A stretch of 64,000 bases of DNA, taken from positions 177,546 through 241,545 of the forward strand of contig NZ_JAKUJZ010000006.1 of NCBI RefSeq assembly GCF_022436675.1, in the 5' to 3' direction. Source of the stretch: Rheinheimera hassiensis (GTDB taxonomy: Bacteria; Pseudomonadota; Gammaproteobacteria; Enterobacterales; Alteromonadaceae). The notes under the pieces were generated by a model, which had not been told where the DNA came from, searched no databases, and worked only from the letters and a program-made list of their open reading frames with translations. A program made the translations under genes and the position numbers. Below, piece after piece: positions 17,039 through 26,751 of the stretch. Position 1 is the stretch's first letter. Every line of letters starts with the position of its first letter.

Positions 17039-17707
17039 ATGACACAACCAAGATCACAGCTGGCACAGCGCTTTCGCGGGTACTACCCTGTAGTTATCGA
17101 CGTCGAAACCGCTGGCTTTAATGCAAAAACAGATGCTTTACTGGAAATAGCAGCCACCTTGCTGGATATGGACGACGACGGCAATTTAGTGCCGCTGCAA
17201 ACACTGCACTTTCATGTTGAGCCTTTCGAGGGCGCGAATCTGGATGCCAGCTCACTGGCATTTAACGGTATCGATCCATTTAACCCGCTACGTGGTGCAG
17301 TGCCAGAGCGCGAAGCCATTACGGAAATATGTAAAGCGGTGCGCAAAGCACAAAAAGACGCCGACTGTCAGCGCAGCGTTATCGTGGCGCACAATGCCGC
17401 TTTTGATCAGGGCTTTTTTAACGCCGCAGTGGAACGGCTTAACTTTAAACGCTCGCCCTTTCATGCCTTTGTATCGTTCGACACCACCAGTTTGTCAGCA
17501 TTAGCGCTGGGGCAAACCGTGCTTGCTAAAGCCTGTCAGGCTGCAGGTATTGAATTTGATAATAAAGAGGCGCACAGCGCCTTGTACGACACTGAACGCA
17601 CTGCTGAGCTGTTTTGTTATATTGTGAATAGCTGGAAACAACTGGGGGGCTGGCCGCTGGCACAGGCTGCAGAAGCAGCCAGCGAAGACGCCACTGAACC
17701 GGTGTGA
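17039..17707 (+). CDS. rnt: Ribonuclease T
   Basis: DEDDh exoribonuclease that trims the 3' CCA end of tRNA and other stable RNAs. It has 222 residues starting [12 protein letters not shown] (E. coli 215). Catalytic motifs: [20 protein letters not shown] (Asp and Glu), [12 protein letters not shown] (Asp) and [16 protein letters not shown] (His and Asp). The open frame continues 33 codons upstream, but family alignment supports the ATG at 17039. It sits between motY and grxD-sodB, as in other Alteromonadales and Vibrio. Confidence 0.95.
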   Translation: MTQPRSQLAQRFRGYYPVVIDVETAGFNAKTDALLEIAATLLDMDDDGNLVPLQTLHFHVEPFEGANLDASSLAFNGIDPFNPLRGAVPEREAITEICKAVRKAQKDADCQRSVIVAHNAAFDQGFFNAAVERLNFKRSPFHAFVSFDTTSLSALALGQTVLAKACQAAGIEFDNKEAHSALYDTERTAELFCYIVNSWKQLGGWPLAQAAEAASEDATEPV

Positions 17708-17730
17708 CACCTTAGCATTACCCGCCACAA

Positions 17731-17762
17731 AGTATAAAGGCCGCTTTAGCGGCCTTTATACT
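17731..17762. terminator. Bidirectional terminator between rnt and grxD
   Basis: Perfect 14-base arms AGTATAAAGGCCGC and its complement around a TTTA loop. A+T-rich outer ends supply a U-run in both directions for the convergent genes. Confidence 0.85.
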
Positions 17763-17778
17763 AACTACAACAAAGCGG

Positions 17779-18120
17779 TTACTCTGCCGGAGTGTCAGTT
17801 TTGTATTTAGCAGCAGTTTCTTTGATCAGCGGCTGCAGTTCACCACGCTGAAACATTTCCAGCACGATATCACAACCACCAACCAGTTCACCGTCTACCC
17901 ACAACTGCGGAAAAGTAGGCCAGTTGGCATATTTGGGTAATTCAGCACGAATATCCGGGTTCTGCAGAATGTCTACAAAAGCAAACTGCTCGCCACAGGC
18001 AATCAGCGCCTGGGAAGCTTGAGCCGAAAAACCACAACTTGGGAATTTAGGCGAGCCTTTCATAAATAACAGGATCGGATTCTCAGCAATTTGCTGCTTA
18101 ATTTTATCTAACGTTTCCAT
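17779..18120 (-). CDS. grxD: Monothiol glutaredoxin (CGFS type)
   Basis: Iron-sulfur cluster-binding monothiol glutaredoxin of 113 residues. The active-site motif CGFS lies in KGSPKFPSCGFSAQ, with WPTFPQLWVDGELVGGCDIV downstream for glutathione binding; sequence similarity to E. coli GrxD is very high throughout. The start is the ATG at 18120, with GAGGTG immediately before it; a GTG two codons upstream is less likely. It is divergent from sodB (239 bases), which encodes another iron-linked oxidative stress protein. Confidence 0.96.
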   Translation of the reverse strand: METLDKIKQQIAENPILLFMKGSPKFPSCGFSAQASQALIACGEQFAFVDILQNPDIRAELPKYANWPTFPQLWVDGELVGGCDIVLEMFQRGELQPLIKETAAKYKTDTPAE

Positions 18121-18359
18121 TAACACCTCACACCATAAGCATTTTCAGACTGGCAGACATTTTACGCTGTTCTGTCGTAACTGGCACTTGAGATCTGAGA
18201 AAAAATCCCCACCTCTGTTGCTACAACCTTAAGCGCTGATTATCACAGCCGACTACACTGGATCAGCCAATAATCAATACTGTAAAACTTGAGTATTTTA
18301 GTCAGGTTTTGTAGTCTACGCCATGCAGACATCATAAACAACGCCAACGGAGAACGACA

Positions 18360-18944
18360 ATGGCCTTTGAATTACCAGCATTACCTTATGCAAAAGACGC
18401 TTTAGCGCCACACATTTCCGCAGAAACTCTGGAATACCACTACGGCAAACACCACAATACTTACGTGGTAAAACTGAATGGTTTGATTGAAGGCACGCCT
18501 TTTGCCGGTAAATCTCTGGAAGATATCGTTCGTACCTCTGAAGGTGGCATTTTCAACAACGCCGCTCAGGTATGGAACCACACTTTCTACTGGCACTGTT
18601 TATCACCAAACGGTGGTGGCGAGCCAACAGGTGCGTTAGCCGACGCTATTAATGCCAAATGGGGCTCTTTTGCTGCATTTAAAACCGCCTTTAACGACAA
18701 AGCCGTGAACAACTTTGGTTCAAGCTGGACCTGGTTAGTGAAAAAAGCTGACGGCAGCCTGGATATCGTTAACACCAGCAACGCCGCTACGCCATTAACA
18801 GATACCAGCGTAACGCCGGTAATGACTGTAGATTTATGGGAACACGCCTACTACATCGACTACCGTAATGCCCGTCCAACTTACCTGGATGCATTCTGGG
18901 CACTGGTTAACTGGAAATTTGCCAGCGAAAACTTTGCCAAATAA
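18360..18944 (+). CDS. sodB: Superoxide dismutase [Fe]
   Basis: Cytoplasmic iron superoxide dismutase of 194 residues. Metal ligands are the His of [19 protein letters not shown], the His of [10 protein letters not shown], and the Asp and His of [14 protein letters not shown]. The iron form is supported by [28 protein letters not shown] and overall length. A possible weak promoter TTGAGT/TAGTCT with 17-base spacing lies at 18289-18317. ATG follows GGAGAACGAC. Confidence 0.96.
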   Translation: MAFELPALPYAKDALAPHISAETLEYHYGKHHNTYVVKLNGLIEGTPFAGKSLEDIVRTSEGGIFNNAAQVWNHTFYWHCLSPNGGGEPTGALADAINAKWGSFAAFKTAFNDKAVNNFGSSWTWLVKKADGSLDIVNTSNAATPLTDTSVTPVMTVDLWEHAYYIDYRNARPTYLDAFWALVNWKFASENFAK

Positions 18945-18963
18945 TACTTTGCTGTATTAAATG

Positions 18964-18987
18964 AACCCGGCTTATGCCGGGTTTTTT
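18964..18987 (+). terminator. Rho-independent terminator of sodB
   Basis: Stem AACCCGGC / GCCGGGTT with TTAT loop, followed by TTTTTT. Confidence 0.92.
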
Positions 18988-19172
18988 GTCTGCCCAGCTT
19001 TACACTTTCATCTAATAAGCCAACTAAACCTGTTTGCGCTCAGCAACGATAGCCTGAAGAAATTTATAGATTTTTCTGTCAATTAGTCAGGCGGGAATCC
19101 GCTTTACTGTCTAACCTTAAGATAACAGCTTGGCTGCCACCCTTTCCCGATGTTTAAAAGCTGGAGGTGCAT

Positions 19173-21095
19173 ATGAGTATTTTCGAGCACTATAAATCAC
19201 GCTACGAAGCTGCGAAAGAAGAAGAATATAGCATCCAGGAATTCCTGGCGTTGTGCAAAAACGATAAAAGCTGCTACGCCAGTGCAGCAGAGCGTTTATT
19301 GCTGGCTATAGGCAAACCCGAACTGACCGATACCGCACAAGACCCGCAGCTAAGCAGGCTGTTTTCTAACCGGGTTATAGCGCGCTATCCGGCATTTTCT
19401 GAGTTTTACGGTATGGAAGATGCCATCGAACAAATTGTGTCTTACCTGACGCACTCAGCGCAGGGGCTGGAAGAGCGCAAACAAATTTTGTATTTACTCG
19501 GCCCGGTGGGCGGCGGTAAGTCGTCACTGGCCGAAAAGCTGAAACATTTAATGCAGCAAATCCCCATCTACTACTTAAAAGGCTCACCGGTGTACGACAA
19601 CCCGCTATGCCTGTTCGACGTGAACGAAGATGGCAATATCCTGCAGCAGGAATATGGCATTCCCAAACGCTACCTGCGCAATATTATGTCGCCGTGGGCC
19701 AGCAAACGGCTGCACGAGTATAACGGCGATATCAGCCAGTTTAAGGTGGTGAAAAAATACCCGTCTATATTGGATCAGCTGGCCATTGCCAAAACCGAGC
19801 CCGGCGATGAAAACAATCAGGATATTGCCTCGCTGGTAGGTAAAGTAGATATCCGCCAGTTGGAACACTTCGCGCAGAATGACCCCGATGCTTACAGTTA
19901 CTCTGGCGCGCTTTGCCGCGCAAATCAGGGCCTGATGGAATTTGTTGAAATGTTCAAAGCCCCTATTAAGGTGCTGCACCCTTTGCTAACTGCAACACAG
20001 GAAGGGAACTATAATGGCACCGAAGGCTTAGCAGCGTTACCCTTTGACGGCATTATACTGGCACATAGCAACGAATCTGAGTGGCAAACTTTTCGCAATA
20101 ACAAGAACAATGAAGCCTTTCTCGACCGGGTTTATATTGTAAAAGTACCTTACTGCCTGCGGGTTAGCGAAGAGAAGCGGATATACCAGAAGCTACTGGA
20201 ACACAGCGAGCTGAATACAGCACCTTGTGCTCCGGGCACCTTAAGCTCCCTGGCACAGTTTGCCGTGTTATCCCGGCTGAAAAACCCCGATAACTCCAGC
20301 ATTTACTCCAAAATGCGTGTTTATGACGGTGAGAGCTTAAAAGATACTGATCCTAAAGCAAAATCGTATCAGGAATACCGTGACTATGCCGGTGTCGATG
20401 AAGGGATGACAGGCCTGTCTACCCGTTTTGCTTTTAAAATTTTATCGCGGGTATTTAACTTTGATAGCACTGAAGTGGCTGCCAACCCGGTACACCTGTT
20501 TTATGTGCTGGAACAGCAGATAGAACGTGAGCAATTTCCTGCCGATGTGGCAGAGCGGTACCTGGAGCACTTAAAAGGTTATTTGATTCCGAAATATATC
20601 GAGTTTATCGGCAAAGAAATTCAGACTGCGTATTTAGAATCCTATTCCGAGTACGGGCAGAATATCTTTGATCGCTACGTGATTTATGCTGATTTCTGGA
20701 TCCAGGATCAGGAATACCGCGATCCGGAAACCGGCCAGTTATTCGACCGCTCAGCCCTGAACGCCGAGCTGGAAAAGATTGAGAAGCCTGCCGGCATCAG
20801 TAACCCGAAAGATTTCCGCAATGAAATAGTTAACTTTGTGCTTAGAGCCAAAGCGAAAAACAATGGCAAAAACCCAACCTGGACCAGCTACGAGAAGCTG
20901 CGCACTGTGATAGAGAAGAAAATGTTCTCCAGCACAGAAGAGTTGTTGCCGGTTATTTCGTTTAACGCCAAAACCTCAACCGATGATCAGAAAAAACACG
21001 ATGACTTTGTCAACCGGATGATGGAAAAAGGCTATACCCGTAAGCAGGTAAGGTTGCTGTCAGAGTGGTATCTGCGCGTACGTAAATCGCAGTAA
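19173..21095 (+). CDS. yeaG: PrkA-type AAA+/serine protein kinase (YeaG)
   Basis: A 640-residue protein nearly collinear with E. coli YeaG. An AAA+ core at the N-terminal half includes Walker A (YLLGPVGGGKSSLAEKL); the C-terminal PrkA domain includes AKSYQEYRDYAGVDEGM and KEIQTAYLESYSEYGQN. YeaG takes part in nitrogen- and carbon-starvation responses in enterobacteria. The ATG at 19173 has GGAGGT five bases upstream; an in-frame GTG two codons earlier overlaps that site and is rejected. First gene of the three-gene prkA-yeaH-spoVR operon. Confidence 0.95.
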   Translation: MSIFEHYKSRYEAAKEEEYSIQEFLALCKNDKSCYASAAERLLLAIGKPELTDTAQDPQLSRLFSNRVIARYPAFSEFYGMEDAIEQIVSYLTHSAQGLEERKQILYLLGPVGGGKSSLAEKLKHLMQQIPIYYLKGSPVYDNPLCLFDVNEDGNILQQEYGIPKRYLRNIMSPWASKRLHEYNGDISQFKVVKKYPSILDQLAIAKTEPGDENNQDIASLVGKVDIRQLEHFAQNDPDAYSYSGALCRANQGLMEFVEMFKAPIKVLHPLLTATQEGNYNGTEGLAALPFDGIILAHSNESEWQTFRNNKNNEAFLDRVYIVKVPYCLRVSEEKRIYQKLLEHSELNTAPCAPGTLSSLAQFAVLSRLKNPDNSSIYSKMRVYDGESLKDTDPKAKSYQEYRDYAGVDEGMTGLSTRFAFKILSRVFNFDSTEVAANPVHLFYVLEQQIEREQFPADVAERYLEHLKGYLIPKYIEFIGKEIQTAYLESYSEYGQNIFDRYVIYADFWIQDQEYRDPETGQLFDRSALNAELEKIEKPAGISNPKDFRNEIVNFVLRAKAKNNGKNPTWTSYEKLRTVIEKKMFSSTEELLPVISFNAKTSTDDQKKHDDFVNRMMEKGYTRKQVRLLSEWYLRVRKSQ

Positions 21096-21112
21096 CGTAA
21101 GCCGGAGGTAGT

Positions 21113-22381
21113 ATGGCGCACTTTATAGACAGGCGGCTCAATGGTAAGAATAAAAGCGCGGTAAACCGCCAGCGCTTTATTCGCCGCTACAAGCAACAAA
21201 TTAAAAAAGCCGTGTCGGACGCCATCAGCAAGCGCAGCGTTACTGACATTAGCAGCGGTGAAAGTGTCACTATACCCAGCAAAGACATTACTGAGCCATT
21301 TTTTCATCAGGGTAAAGGCGGCCGCAGGCAAATAGTGCATCCGGGCAATGATCAATTCAGCCCGGGTGATCGCATTCAGCGGCCACAAGGTGGTGCAGGC
21401 TCTGGCAGTGGTACGGGCGATCCGGCCAATGACGGTGAGGGCACCGATGATTTTGTGTTTTCTATCTCCAAAGATGAATATCTGGATCTGTTATTTGAAG
21501 ATTTAGAGCTGCCCAATCTGAGAAAAAATCAGTTAGATAAACTGGTGCAGTATAAAAATGTACGTGCCGGTTACCGCTCTGAAGGTGTGCCAAGCAACAT
21601 CGATATAGTGCGCTCGTTACGGGGTTCTCTGGCCCGGCGTGTTGCCATGACTGCCGATAAAAAAGCCCGTCTGCGTGAACTGGAGCAGCAACTTAGCGCT
21701 CTGGAGCGCGAACCGGTGCCGGATCAGCAGTTGCTGCGTAGCATCATTGACGACATTGACACACTGAAGCAGCGTATTGCTGCCGTGCCTTTTATCGACA
21801 GCTTTGATTTACGCTTTCGTAATTTTCAAAAACGGCCAGAGCCAACCAGCAAAGCAGTAATGTTTTGCCTGATGGATGTGTCCGGCTCTATGGACCAGGC
21901 CACCAAAGATATGGCCAAGCGGTTTTATATACTGCTGTATCTGTTTTTAAGCCGCAGCTACAAAAATGTCGAGGTGGTTTATATCCGCCACCATACACAA
22001 GCCAAAGAAGTGGACGAACAAGAGTTCTTTTATTCACAGGAAACCGGCGGCACTATCGTATCCAGCGCGGTAAAACTGATGTACGACATAGTGCAGGAGC
22101 GTTACAACCCGGTAGAGTGGAATATATACGCCGCCCAGGCATCCGATGGCGACAACTGGACTGACGACAGCGCCCCCTGCGCAGAGCTGCTGGCTAACAA
22201 GCTACTGCCATTGCTGCGCTACTATGCGTACATTGAAATTACGCCCAGGGCTCACCAGAGCCTGTGGCAGGAATATGAAAAGCTGCTGCCGGTACATGAC
22301 AACTTCGCCATTCAGCATATTAAAGAAGTCAGTGACATTTACCCGGTGTTTCGCGAGCTGTTTAAAAAGCAAGCCGCCTAA
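21113..22381 (+). CDS. yeaH: YeaH/DUF444 von Willebrand-like protein
   Basis: A 422-residue protein. The N-terminal third is basic ([20 protein letters not shown]). A central coiled coil (about 170-225; [20 protein letters not shown]) precedes a C-terminal VWA-like domain with the metal site [18 protein letters not shown] (MIDAS-type DxSxS). A Gly-rich linker is present near residues 90-105. It follows prkA by 17 bases with GGAGG before its ATG. It is believed to act with PrkA and SpoVR in one stress pathway; its biochemical role is not settled. Confidence 0.93.
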   Translation: MAHFIDRRLNGKNKSAVNRQRFIRRYKQQIKKAVSDAISKRSVTDISSGESVTIPSKDITEPFFHQGKGGRRQIVHPGNDQFSPGDRIQRPQGGAGSGSGTGDPANDGEGTDDFVFSISKDEYLDLLFEDLELPNLRKNQLDKLVQYKNVRAGYRSEGVPSNIDIVRSLRGSLARRVAMTADKKARLRELEQQLSALEREPVPDQQLLRSIIDDIDTLKQRIAAVPFIDSFDLRFRNFQKRPEPTSKAVMFCLMDVSGSMDQATKDMAKRFYILLYLFLSRSYKNVEVVYIRHHTQAKEVDEQEFFYSQETGGTIVSSAVKLMYDIVQERYNPVEWNIYAAQASDGDNWTDDSAPCAELLANKLLPLLRYYAYIEITPRAHQSLWQEYEKLLPVHDNFAIQHIKEVSDIYPVFRELFKKQAA

Positions 22382-22409
22382 GCGCAATTGACTTTGCAGT
22401 GAGGTTTTT

Positions 22410-23936
22410 ATGGCCAAAGCAAAAACGAAAATAAATACTTGTTTATCAGACGGCCCTGACTGGACCTTCGATCTGCTGGACGCCTATCATCAGGAAATTG
22501 CCCGCGTTGCAGCCTTCTATAAGCTGGATACTTACCCCAACCAGATTGAAGTAATTACCGCAGAGCAAATGATGGATGCATACTCCAGTGTCGGTATGCC
22601 GCTGGGTTACCATCACTGGTCTTATGGCAAGAAATTTATCCAGACCGAGCAAAACTATAAGCGCGGCTATATGGGCCTGGCCTACGAAATTGTTATCAAC
22701 TCCAACCCCTGTATTGCCTACCTGATGGAGGAAAATACTATTACCATGCAGGCGCTGGTAATGGCGCATGCCAGTTACGGCCATAACTCTTTTTTTAAAA
22801 ATAATTATCTGTTTAAAACCTGGACCGACGCCGGCTCTATTATTGATTACTTAGTGTTTGCCAAAAACTATATCAGCCAGTGTGAAGAAAAATACGGCAT
22901 CAGCGACGTAGAAGATATGCTCGACTCCTGCCATGCGTTAATGAACTATGGTGTAGACCGTTATAAAAGGCCGCAACAAATCTCTCTGGATGAAGAACAA
23001 AAGCGCCAGCATGAGCGCGAAACCTATCTGCAGTCTCAGGTAAATGATTTATGGCGCACTATACCGGTAAAAGCTGCCAGTACAATGCAGCACAAAAGCC
23101 GCTTTCCGTCAGAGCCGCAAGAGAATATCCTGTATTTTATTGAGAAAAACGCTCCCTTACTAAACCCCTGGCAGCGTGAGATTGTGCGGATAGTGCGTAA
23201 AATTTCACAGTATTTTTATCCGCAAAAACAAACGCAAGTAATGAACGAAGGCTGGGCCACATTTTGGCATTACACTATTTTGCAGCACCTGTATGACGAA
23301 GGCAAAGTCAGTGATCGCTTTATGCTGGAGGTTCTGCACAGCCACACCAATGTGGTAGCGCAGCCGGAATACAACAGCAAATATTACTCCGGCATTAACC
23401 CTTATGCGCTGGGTTTTGCCATGTTTACTGATATCCGCCGCATTTGTGAGGCGCCCACAGCTGAAGATAAAGAATGGTTTCCGGATATCGCTGGCAGCAA
23501 CTGGTTGGAAACGCTGCACTTTGCTATGCAGAATTTTAAAGATGAGAGCTTTATCAGCCAATATCTATCACCTAAGGTGATCCGTGATTTTCACTTGTTT
23601 GCGATTGTCGATGATGACGAAGAAGGCAGTTTAGAGGTTGCCGCTATTCATAATGCTGAGGGCTATCAGCGCGTACGGCAAATGTTGTCGCAGCAATATA
23701 ACCTGAGCCAGATAGAACCGAACATCCAGGTACATAATGTCGATTTAAACGGCGACCGCTCACTGACGTTACATTACGTACCGCAAAGCCGCATTCCTTT
23801 AGCTGGCAGTATGCCGCATGTACTAAAACACTTGCATCGGCTATGGGGTTTTACCGTTTATCTGGAACAACAAAACTCCGACGGCAGCACAGAGCTACTG
23901 CACAGTTGCCCTGAACCTGCTCTCTTGGGCGCCTGA
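22410..23936 (+). CDS. ycgB: SpoVR family protein (YcgB)
   Basis: A 508-residue cytoplasmic protein matching E. coli YcgB over its length: EVITAEQMMDAYSSVGMPLG near the N terminus, AHASYGHNSFFKNNYLF, VMNEGWATFWHYTILQHLYD and SKYYSGINPYALGFAMFTDI. The many conserved His, Glu and Asp residues suggest a metal centre (inference). In Bacillus SpoVR affects spore cortex; in non-spore formers it belongs to the PrkA-YeaH set. GAGG precedes the ATG. Its 3' end is 3 bases from the convergent diguanylate cyclase stop, with no terminator between. Confidence 0.93.
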   Translation: MAKAKTKINTCLSDGPDWTFDLLDAYHQEIARVAAFYKLDTYPNQIEVITAEQMMDAYSSVGMPLGYHHWSYGKKFIQTEQNYKRGYMGLAYEIVINSNPCIAYLMEENTITMQALVMAHASYGHNSFFKNNYLFKTWTDAGSIIDYLVFAKNYISQCEEKYGISDVEDMLDSCHALMNYGVDRYKRPQQISLDEEQKRQHERETYLQSQVNDLWRTIPVKAASTMQHKSRFPSEPQENILYFIEKNAPLLNPWQREIVRIVRKISQYFYPQKQTQVMNEGWATFWHYTILQHLYDEGKVSDRFMLEVLHSHTNVVAQPEYNSKYYSGINPYALGFAMFTDIRRICEAPTAEDKEWFPDIAGSNWLETLHFAMQNFKDESFISQYLSPKVIRDFHLFAIVDDDEEGSLEVAAIHNAEGYQRVRQMLSQQYNLSQIEPNIQVHNVDLNGDRSLTLHYVPQSRIPLAGSMPHVLKHLHRLWGFTVYLEQQNSDGSTELLHSCPEPALLGA

Positions 23937-23939
23937 GTG

Positions 23940-24905
23940 TTAATCTAACGGGCTGTAACAGGTAACTCTGTTGCGCCCGCCTGCCTTAGACCGGTACAGC
24001 GCCTTATCTGCCGCTTCCAGCCACTGCCGGTAATTTGTCATGTCTTTGTTGTGCTCAGCCAAACCGATGCTAAGCGTTACCTTTAATATCTGGCTGTTGT
24101 ATTTAATCGCCATCTGCTCAACTGATTTACGCAGTCTTTCTGCCAGATGAGCCGCCTGTTCCAGATTGGTTTCCACTAACAAAATGGCATATTCTTCGCC
24201 GCCATAGCGGCCGGCAATATCAGTAGCCCTGAGGTTTTTGCGCACTGCATCAGCAATTTGCTGGATCACTAAATCGCCGGCAGAATGGCCGTAGGTGTCA
24301 TTGACCCGTTTAAAATGATCAATATCGCACATCAGCAAAGTGCTTTGATGCGGGTAACGTTGCAACCGTTTGTATTCCTGGTTCAGGCTTTCCTCCCAGT
24401 AGCCACGGTTAAACAGCTGGGTAAGGTAATCGGTTTTTGACAGTTGCTGTAAACGGCCATTCATCGACTCTAATTCGATGCGGCTTACAGCCACATCGGT
24501 AACATCATAAATGATAAAACACAGGTGGGTTACCTGGCCACGGGTGTCTGACAGCGGAAAAATAGTACAGTTTTGATACATATATTCAGCACTACCGGTA
24601 ATGGGCCGGTAATTACGGAATTTAAAAATATAGGGCCGCTGCTCCCAAATCGTAAAAGCACGGTTTTTCAACAAGATCACCGGATCACATTTACGCCGTA
24701 GCCAGTCTTCGTCAATTTCAGAGAATAAGTCAAACAAGTAACTGTCACGCACCTGACGTGGTGTTAAACCACTATGGTTTTCCATAAAACCATTCCACAC
24801 CTGAATACGATAGTCGCAATTTAGCACGACAAGCCCGACATCAACTGTCTGGAACATATCCATCAGCCAATGGATCTCAGATACCTCAATCGATGTTTCT
24901 GACAT
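23940..24905 (-). CDS. PAS-GGDEF diguanylate cyclase
   Basis: A 321-residue protein. An N-terminal PAS domain (about 10-130; VDVGLVVLNCDYRIQVWNGF) is followed by a GGDEF domain (about 160-318) with the active-site loop GRYGGEEYAILL, the conservative GGEEF-class variant that is catalytically competent in known enzymes. LTQLFNRGYWEESL and DIDHFKRVNDTYGHSAGD are the other cyclase motifs. No RxxD inhibitory site is obvious five residues before the loop (it reads RATDI nearby). The ATG at 24905 has GGAGGAG upstream and lies 3 bases past the stop of the response regulator gene, so the pair is one operon. Confidence 0.93.
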   Translation of the reverse strand: MSETSIEVSEIHWLMDMFQTVDVGLVVLNCDYRIQVWNGFMENHSGLTPRQVRDSYLFDLFSEIDEDWLRRKCDPVILLKNRAFTIWEQRPYIFKFRNYRPITGSAEYMYQNCTIFPLSDTRGQVTHLCFIIYDVTDVAVSRIELESMNGRLQQLSKTDYLTQLFNRGYWEESLNQEYKRLQRYPHQSTLLMCDIDHFKRVNDTYGHSAGDLVIQQIADAVRKNLRATDIAGRYGGEEYAILLVETNLEQAAHLAERLRKSVEQMAIKYNSQILKVTLSIGLAEHNKDMTNYRQWLEAADKALYRSKAGGRNRVTCYSPLD

Positions 24906-24907
24906 CA

Positions 24908-25924
24908 CTACTCCTCCAGCAAGAAAGCAACTTTATAATTCAGGGTTTTCAGGCTGTCCTCCGTAAAAAGTAATAGTAAATCGCAACTGATATTATAGTT
25001 TTCAATACCATAACTTACTTCTATTGCCAGAGTTTTACGCCAGCGCTTGGCATTGGCTCTGATTAATTCGCTAACCGGCGCATGCTGTCCCAGCACTACC
25101 GGATGGCCCTGGCTGAAACTCATATCAATTTGTTCTGCCAATCCTTTGAGCACCGCACCAATTAAAATATTGGCAATATCCATCAGCAGTTCCAGTTCAA
25201 CTTTTACCGTCAGCGCGCCATGGTAATTCATTAACCGGGCAATATCTTTGAAGCTGGAGTCATTCAGTATCAGCAGCGCCTCTCCAGACACACCGCCGCC
25301 GATAAACCCCTGACATACAGCAGAAGTTGAAGATTCCTGCTCTACCGACGCCAGGGCCATATGCAGTTCACTGACTTCAATTAAATTTACATTCGGGATG
25401 GGTAATTTCACAAACACATTTAACAGGCGCGCCAGCAAATTACCTGCTTGCCCCATTGCCACGTTAGTTAATTCCTGCAGTACGTCGCGCATCTCTGCGC
25501 CAAGCTCCGCAGTAACCGGGCCCGCCTTTTTGCTATTGGTGCTTGCAGCTGTAGCGGTATGAGCAATAGCATGTTGCTGCATAAGCTGCTGTATTTTGGC
25601 AGCATCTACCGGTTTGCGGATAAAGTCGAGCGCACCCAGGCTTTTTACCCGCTCAAATGCTTCAGGCTGCACATCACCGGAGACCACTACGACTTTGACA
25701 GTTAACTGGCGCTTTTTCAGCTCGGCCAATACTTCGTAGCCATCCATCACCGGCATGTTCAAATCAAGGAAAAACCAGTCAATATTGTGCTGCTGTAAGG
25801 TATCTAAGGCTTCAGCGCCATGGCCGGCAAAAAATAAGTTCGCTTGCCACTCTTGTGGTAGTATTCTGGCTAATTGCTTACGGGCCAGATTAGAGTCGTC
25901 ACAAATTAATACCGCAGTGGTCAT
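24908..25924 (-). CDS. Response regulator fused to a CheC-like phosphatase domain
   Basis: About 338 residues. The receiver domain (1-120) has the acidic pair in LICDDSN, the phosphorylation Asp in FFLDLNMPVMDG (D54) and the Lys of FIRKPVD. After a Ser/Thr/Ala linker a CheC/CheX-like domain (about 140-335) has a first active-site motif DVLQELTNVAMG, fitting the DxxxExxN pattern; the second helix (LLMDIANILIG) keeps Asn but has Asp for Glu. It likely links a phosphorelay to the neighbouring diguanylate cyclase. The start could be ATG 25951, but the ATG at 25924 gives a normal receiver N terminus and has GAGAAG upstream; the longer start would overlap a palindrome. Confidence 0.85.
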   Translation of the reverse strand: MTTAVLICDDSNLARKQLARILPQEWQANLFFAGHGAEALDTLQQHNIDWFFLDLNMPVMDGYEVLAELKKRQLTVKVVVVSGDVQPEAFERVKSLGALDFIRKPVDAAKIQQLMQQHAIAHTATAASTNSKKAGPVTAELGAEMRDVLQELTNVAMGQAGNLLARLLNVFVKLPIPNVNLIEVSELHMALASVEQESSTSAVCQGFIGGGVSGEALLILNDSSFKDIARLMNYHGALTVKVELELLMDIANILIGAVLKGLAEQIDMSFSQGHPVVLGQHAPVSELIRANAKRWRKTLAIEVSYGIENYNISCDLLLLFTEDSLKTLNYKVAFLLEE

Positions 25925-25950
25925 CGGCTTCTCACTTCGTACAGGCTTCA

Positions 25951-25968
25951 TTTCAGTCTAGACTGAAA
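25951..25968. promoter_or_regulatory. Perfect 18-bp palindrome, candidate operator
   Basis: TTTCAGTCTAGACTGAAA is its own complement over all 18 bases and lies between the response regulator operon and divergent tpx, 26 bases before the preferred regulator start. A second small inverted repeat (CGTGC ... GCACG) follows at about 25979-25993. No known regulator is recognised. Confidence 0.5.
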
Positions 25969-26053
25969 TATTCGGTTCGTGCATCAGGCACGGAAAATAT
26001 GTTGTGTTCCAGCTGATTACTATTACACCAACTATCTTAACAGGAGCTATATC

Positions 26054-26674
26054 ATGTCTGCATTATCTTTTACCAGCCGAAAATTTGTTATAGCAGGCTG
26101 TTTACTCAGTTTAAGCACTCTGGCTGGTGCGGTAGATCTGCAGGAAAAACTGCCAGAACGCCTGAGTAAAGTTAAAGCCGGCGAACAACAGATTGTCTTG
26201 CTGGGCAAGAAAGTGGAAGTAGGAAAAAAAGCCCCCGCATTTAAAGTGGTGGACGCCGGTTTTAAACAAACAGAACTAAAAGACTTTAAAGGCAAAACTT
26301 TGCTGATAAGCGTAGTGCCCAGTGTAGATACTGGCATTTGCTCACTACAAACTAAACGCTTTAATACAGAAGTGGCCAAATTGCCTGAGGATGTTGTGCT
26401 GTTAACTATCAGTACCGACCTGCCCTTTGCGCAAAAACGTTATTGTCAGCAGGAGGAAATTGACAAACTGGTAGTATTATCTGATGCGGTATGGCGGGAT
26501 TTTGGCAGCAATTATGGTTTGCTGATTAAAGACATGGGCTTGCTCACACGCACCGTGCTGATTATCGACAATGAAGGCAAGCTGGTATACCTGCAAATGG
26601 TTGATGAACTGGCAAAAGAACCTGACTATGACGCAGCGTTAAATGCCCTGCAACAGGTATTAAGCCAAAGCTGA
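26054..26674 (+). CDS. tpx: Periplasmic thiol peroxidase (Tpx family)
   Basis: Atypical 2-Cys peroxiredoxin of 206 residues. The peroxidatic Cys lies in VVPSVDTGICSLQTKRFN and the resolving Cys in LPFAQKRYCQQEE, both at Tpx positions. Unlike E. coli Tpx (168 residues) it carries an N-terminal extension with a hydrophobic stretch (KFVIAGCLLSLSTLAGA) that looks like a signal peptide, so the mature enzyme is probably periplasmic. The ATG at 26054 has CAGGAGC eight bases upstream. The upstream frame (25 more codons from 25979) is rejected because it lacks a site and breaks the signal peptide. Confidence 0.88.
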   Translation: MSALSFTSRKFVIAGCLLSLSTLAGAVDLQEKLPERLSKVKAGEQQIVLLGKKVEVGKKAPAFKVVDAGFKQTELKDFKGKTLLISVVPSVDTGICSLQTKRFNTEVAKLPEDVVLLTISTDLPFAQKRYCQQEEIDKLVVLSDAVWRDFGSNYGLLIKDMGLLTRTVLIIDNEGKLVYLQMVDELAKEPDYDAALNALQQVLSQS

Positions 26675-26682
26675 CAACCACC

Positions 26683-26716
26683 TTTGGGCCGGGATTAAAA
26701 AAATGTCCGGCCCAAA
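26683..26716 (+). terminator. Hairpin after tpx, possible terminator
   Basis: Perfect 10-base arms TTTGGGCCGG and CCGGCCCAAA around a 14-base A-rich loop. No clean T-run follows immediately, so termination would be weak. The right arm abuts the sigma-32 -35 box of the heat-shock gene. Confidence 0.45.
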
Positions 26717-26717
26717 A

Positions 26718-26743
26718 CTTGAAATTTTATTGACCGACCTTAT
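26718..26743 (+). promoter_or_regulatory. Sigma-32 (heat-shock) promoter candidate for hsp20
   Basis: CTTGAA (26718-26723), a 14-base spacer and CCTTAT (26738-26743). The -35 is a full match to the sigma-32 consensus; the -10 matches CCCCAT at four of six positions. It gives a leader of about 110 bases. Confidence 0.55.
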
Positions 26744-26751
26744 TAACAGGT

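Noticed and set aside
18988-19172. Sigma-54 promoter before prkA, as for E. coli yeaG
   Set aside because: The nearest TTGG-type sequence (about 19129) lacks the GC element at the required distance.
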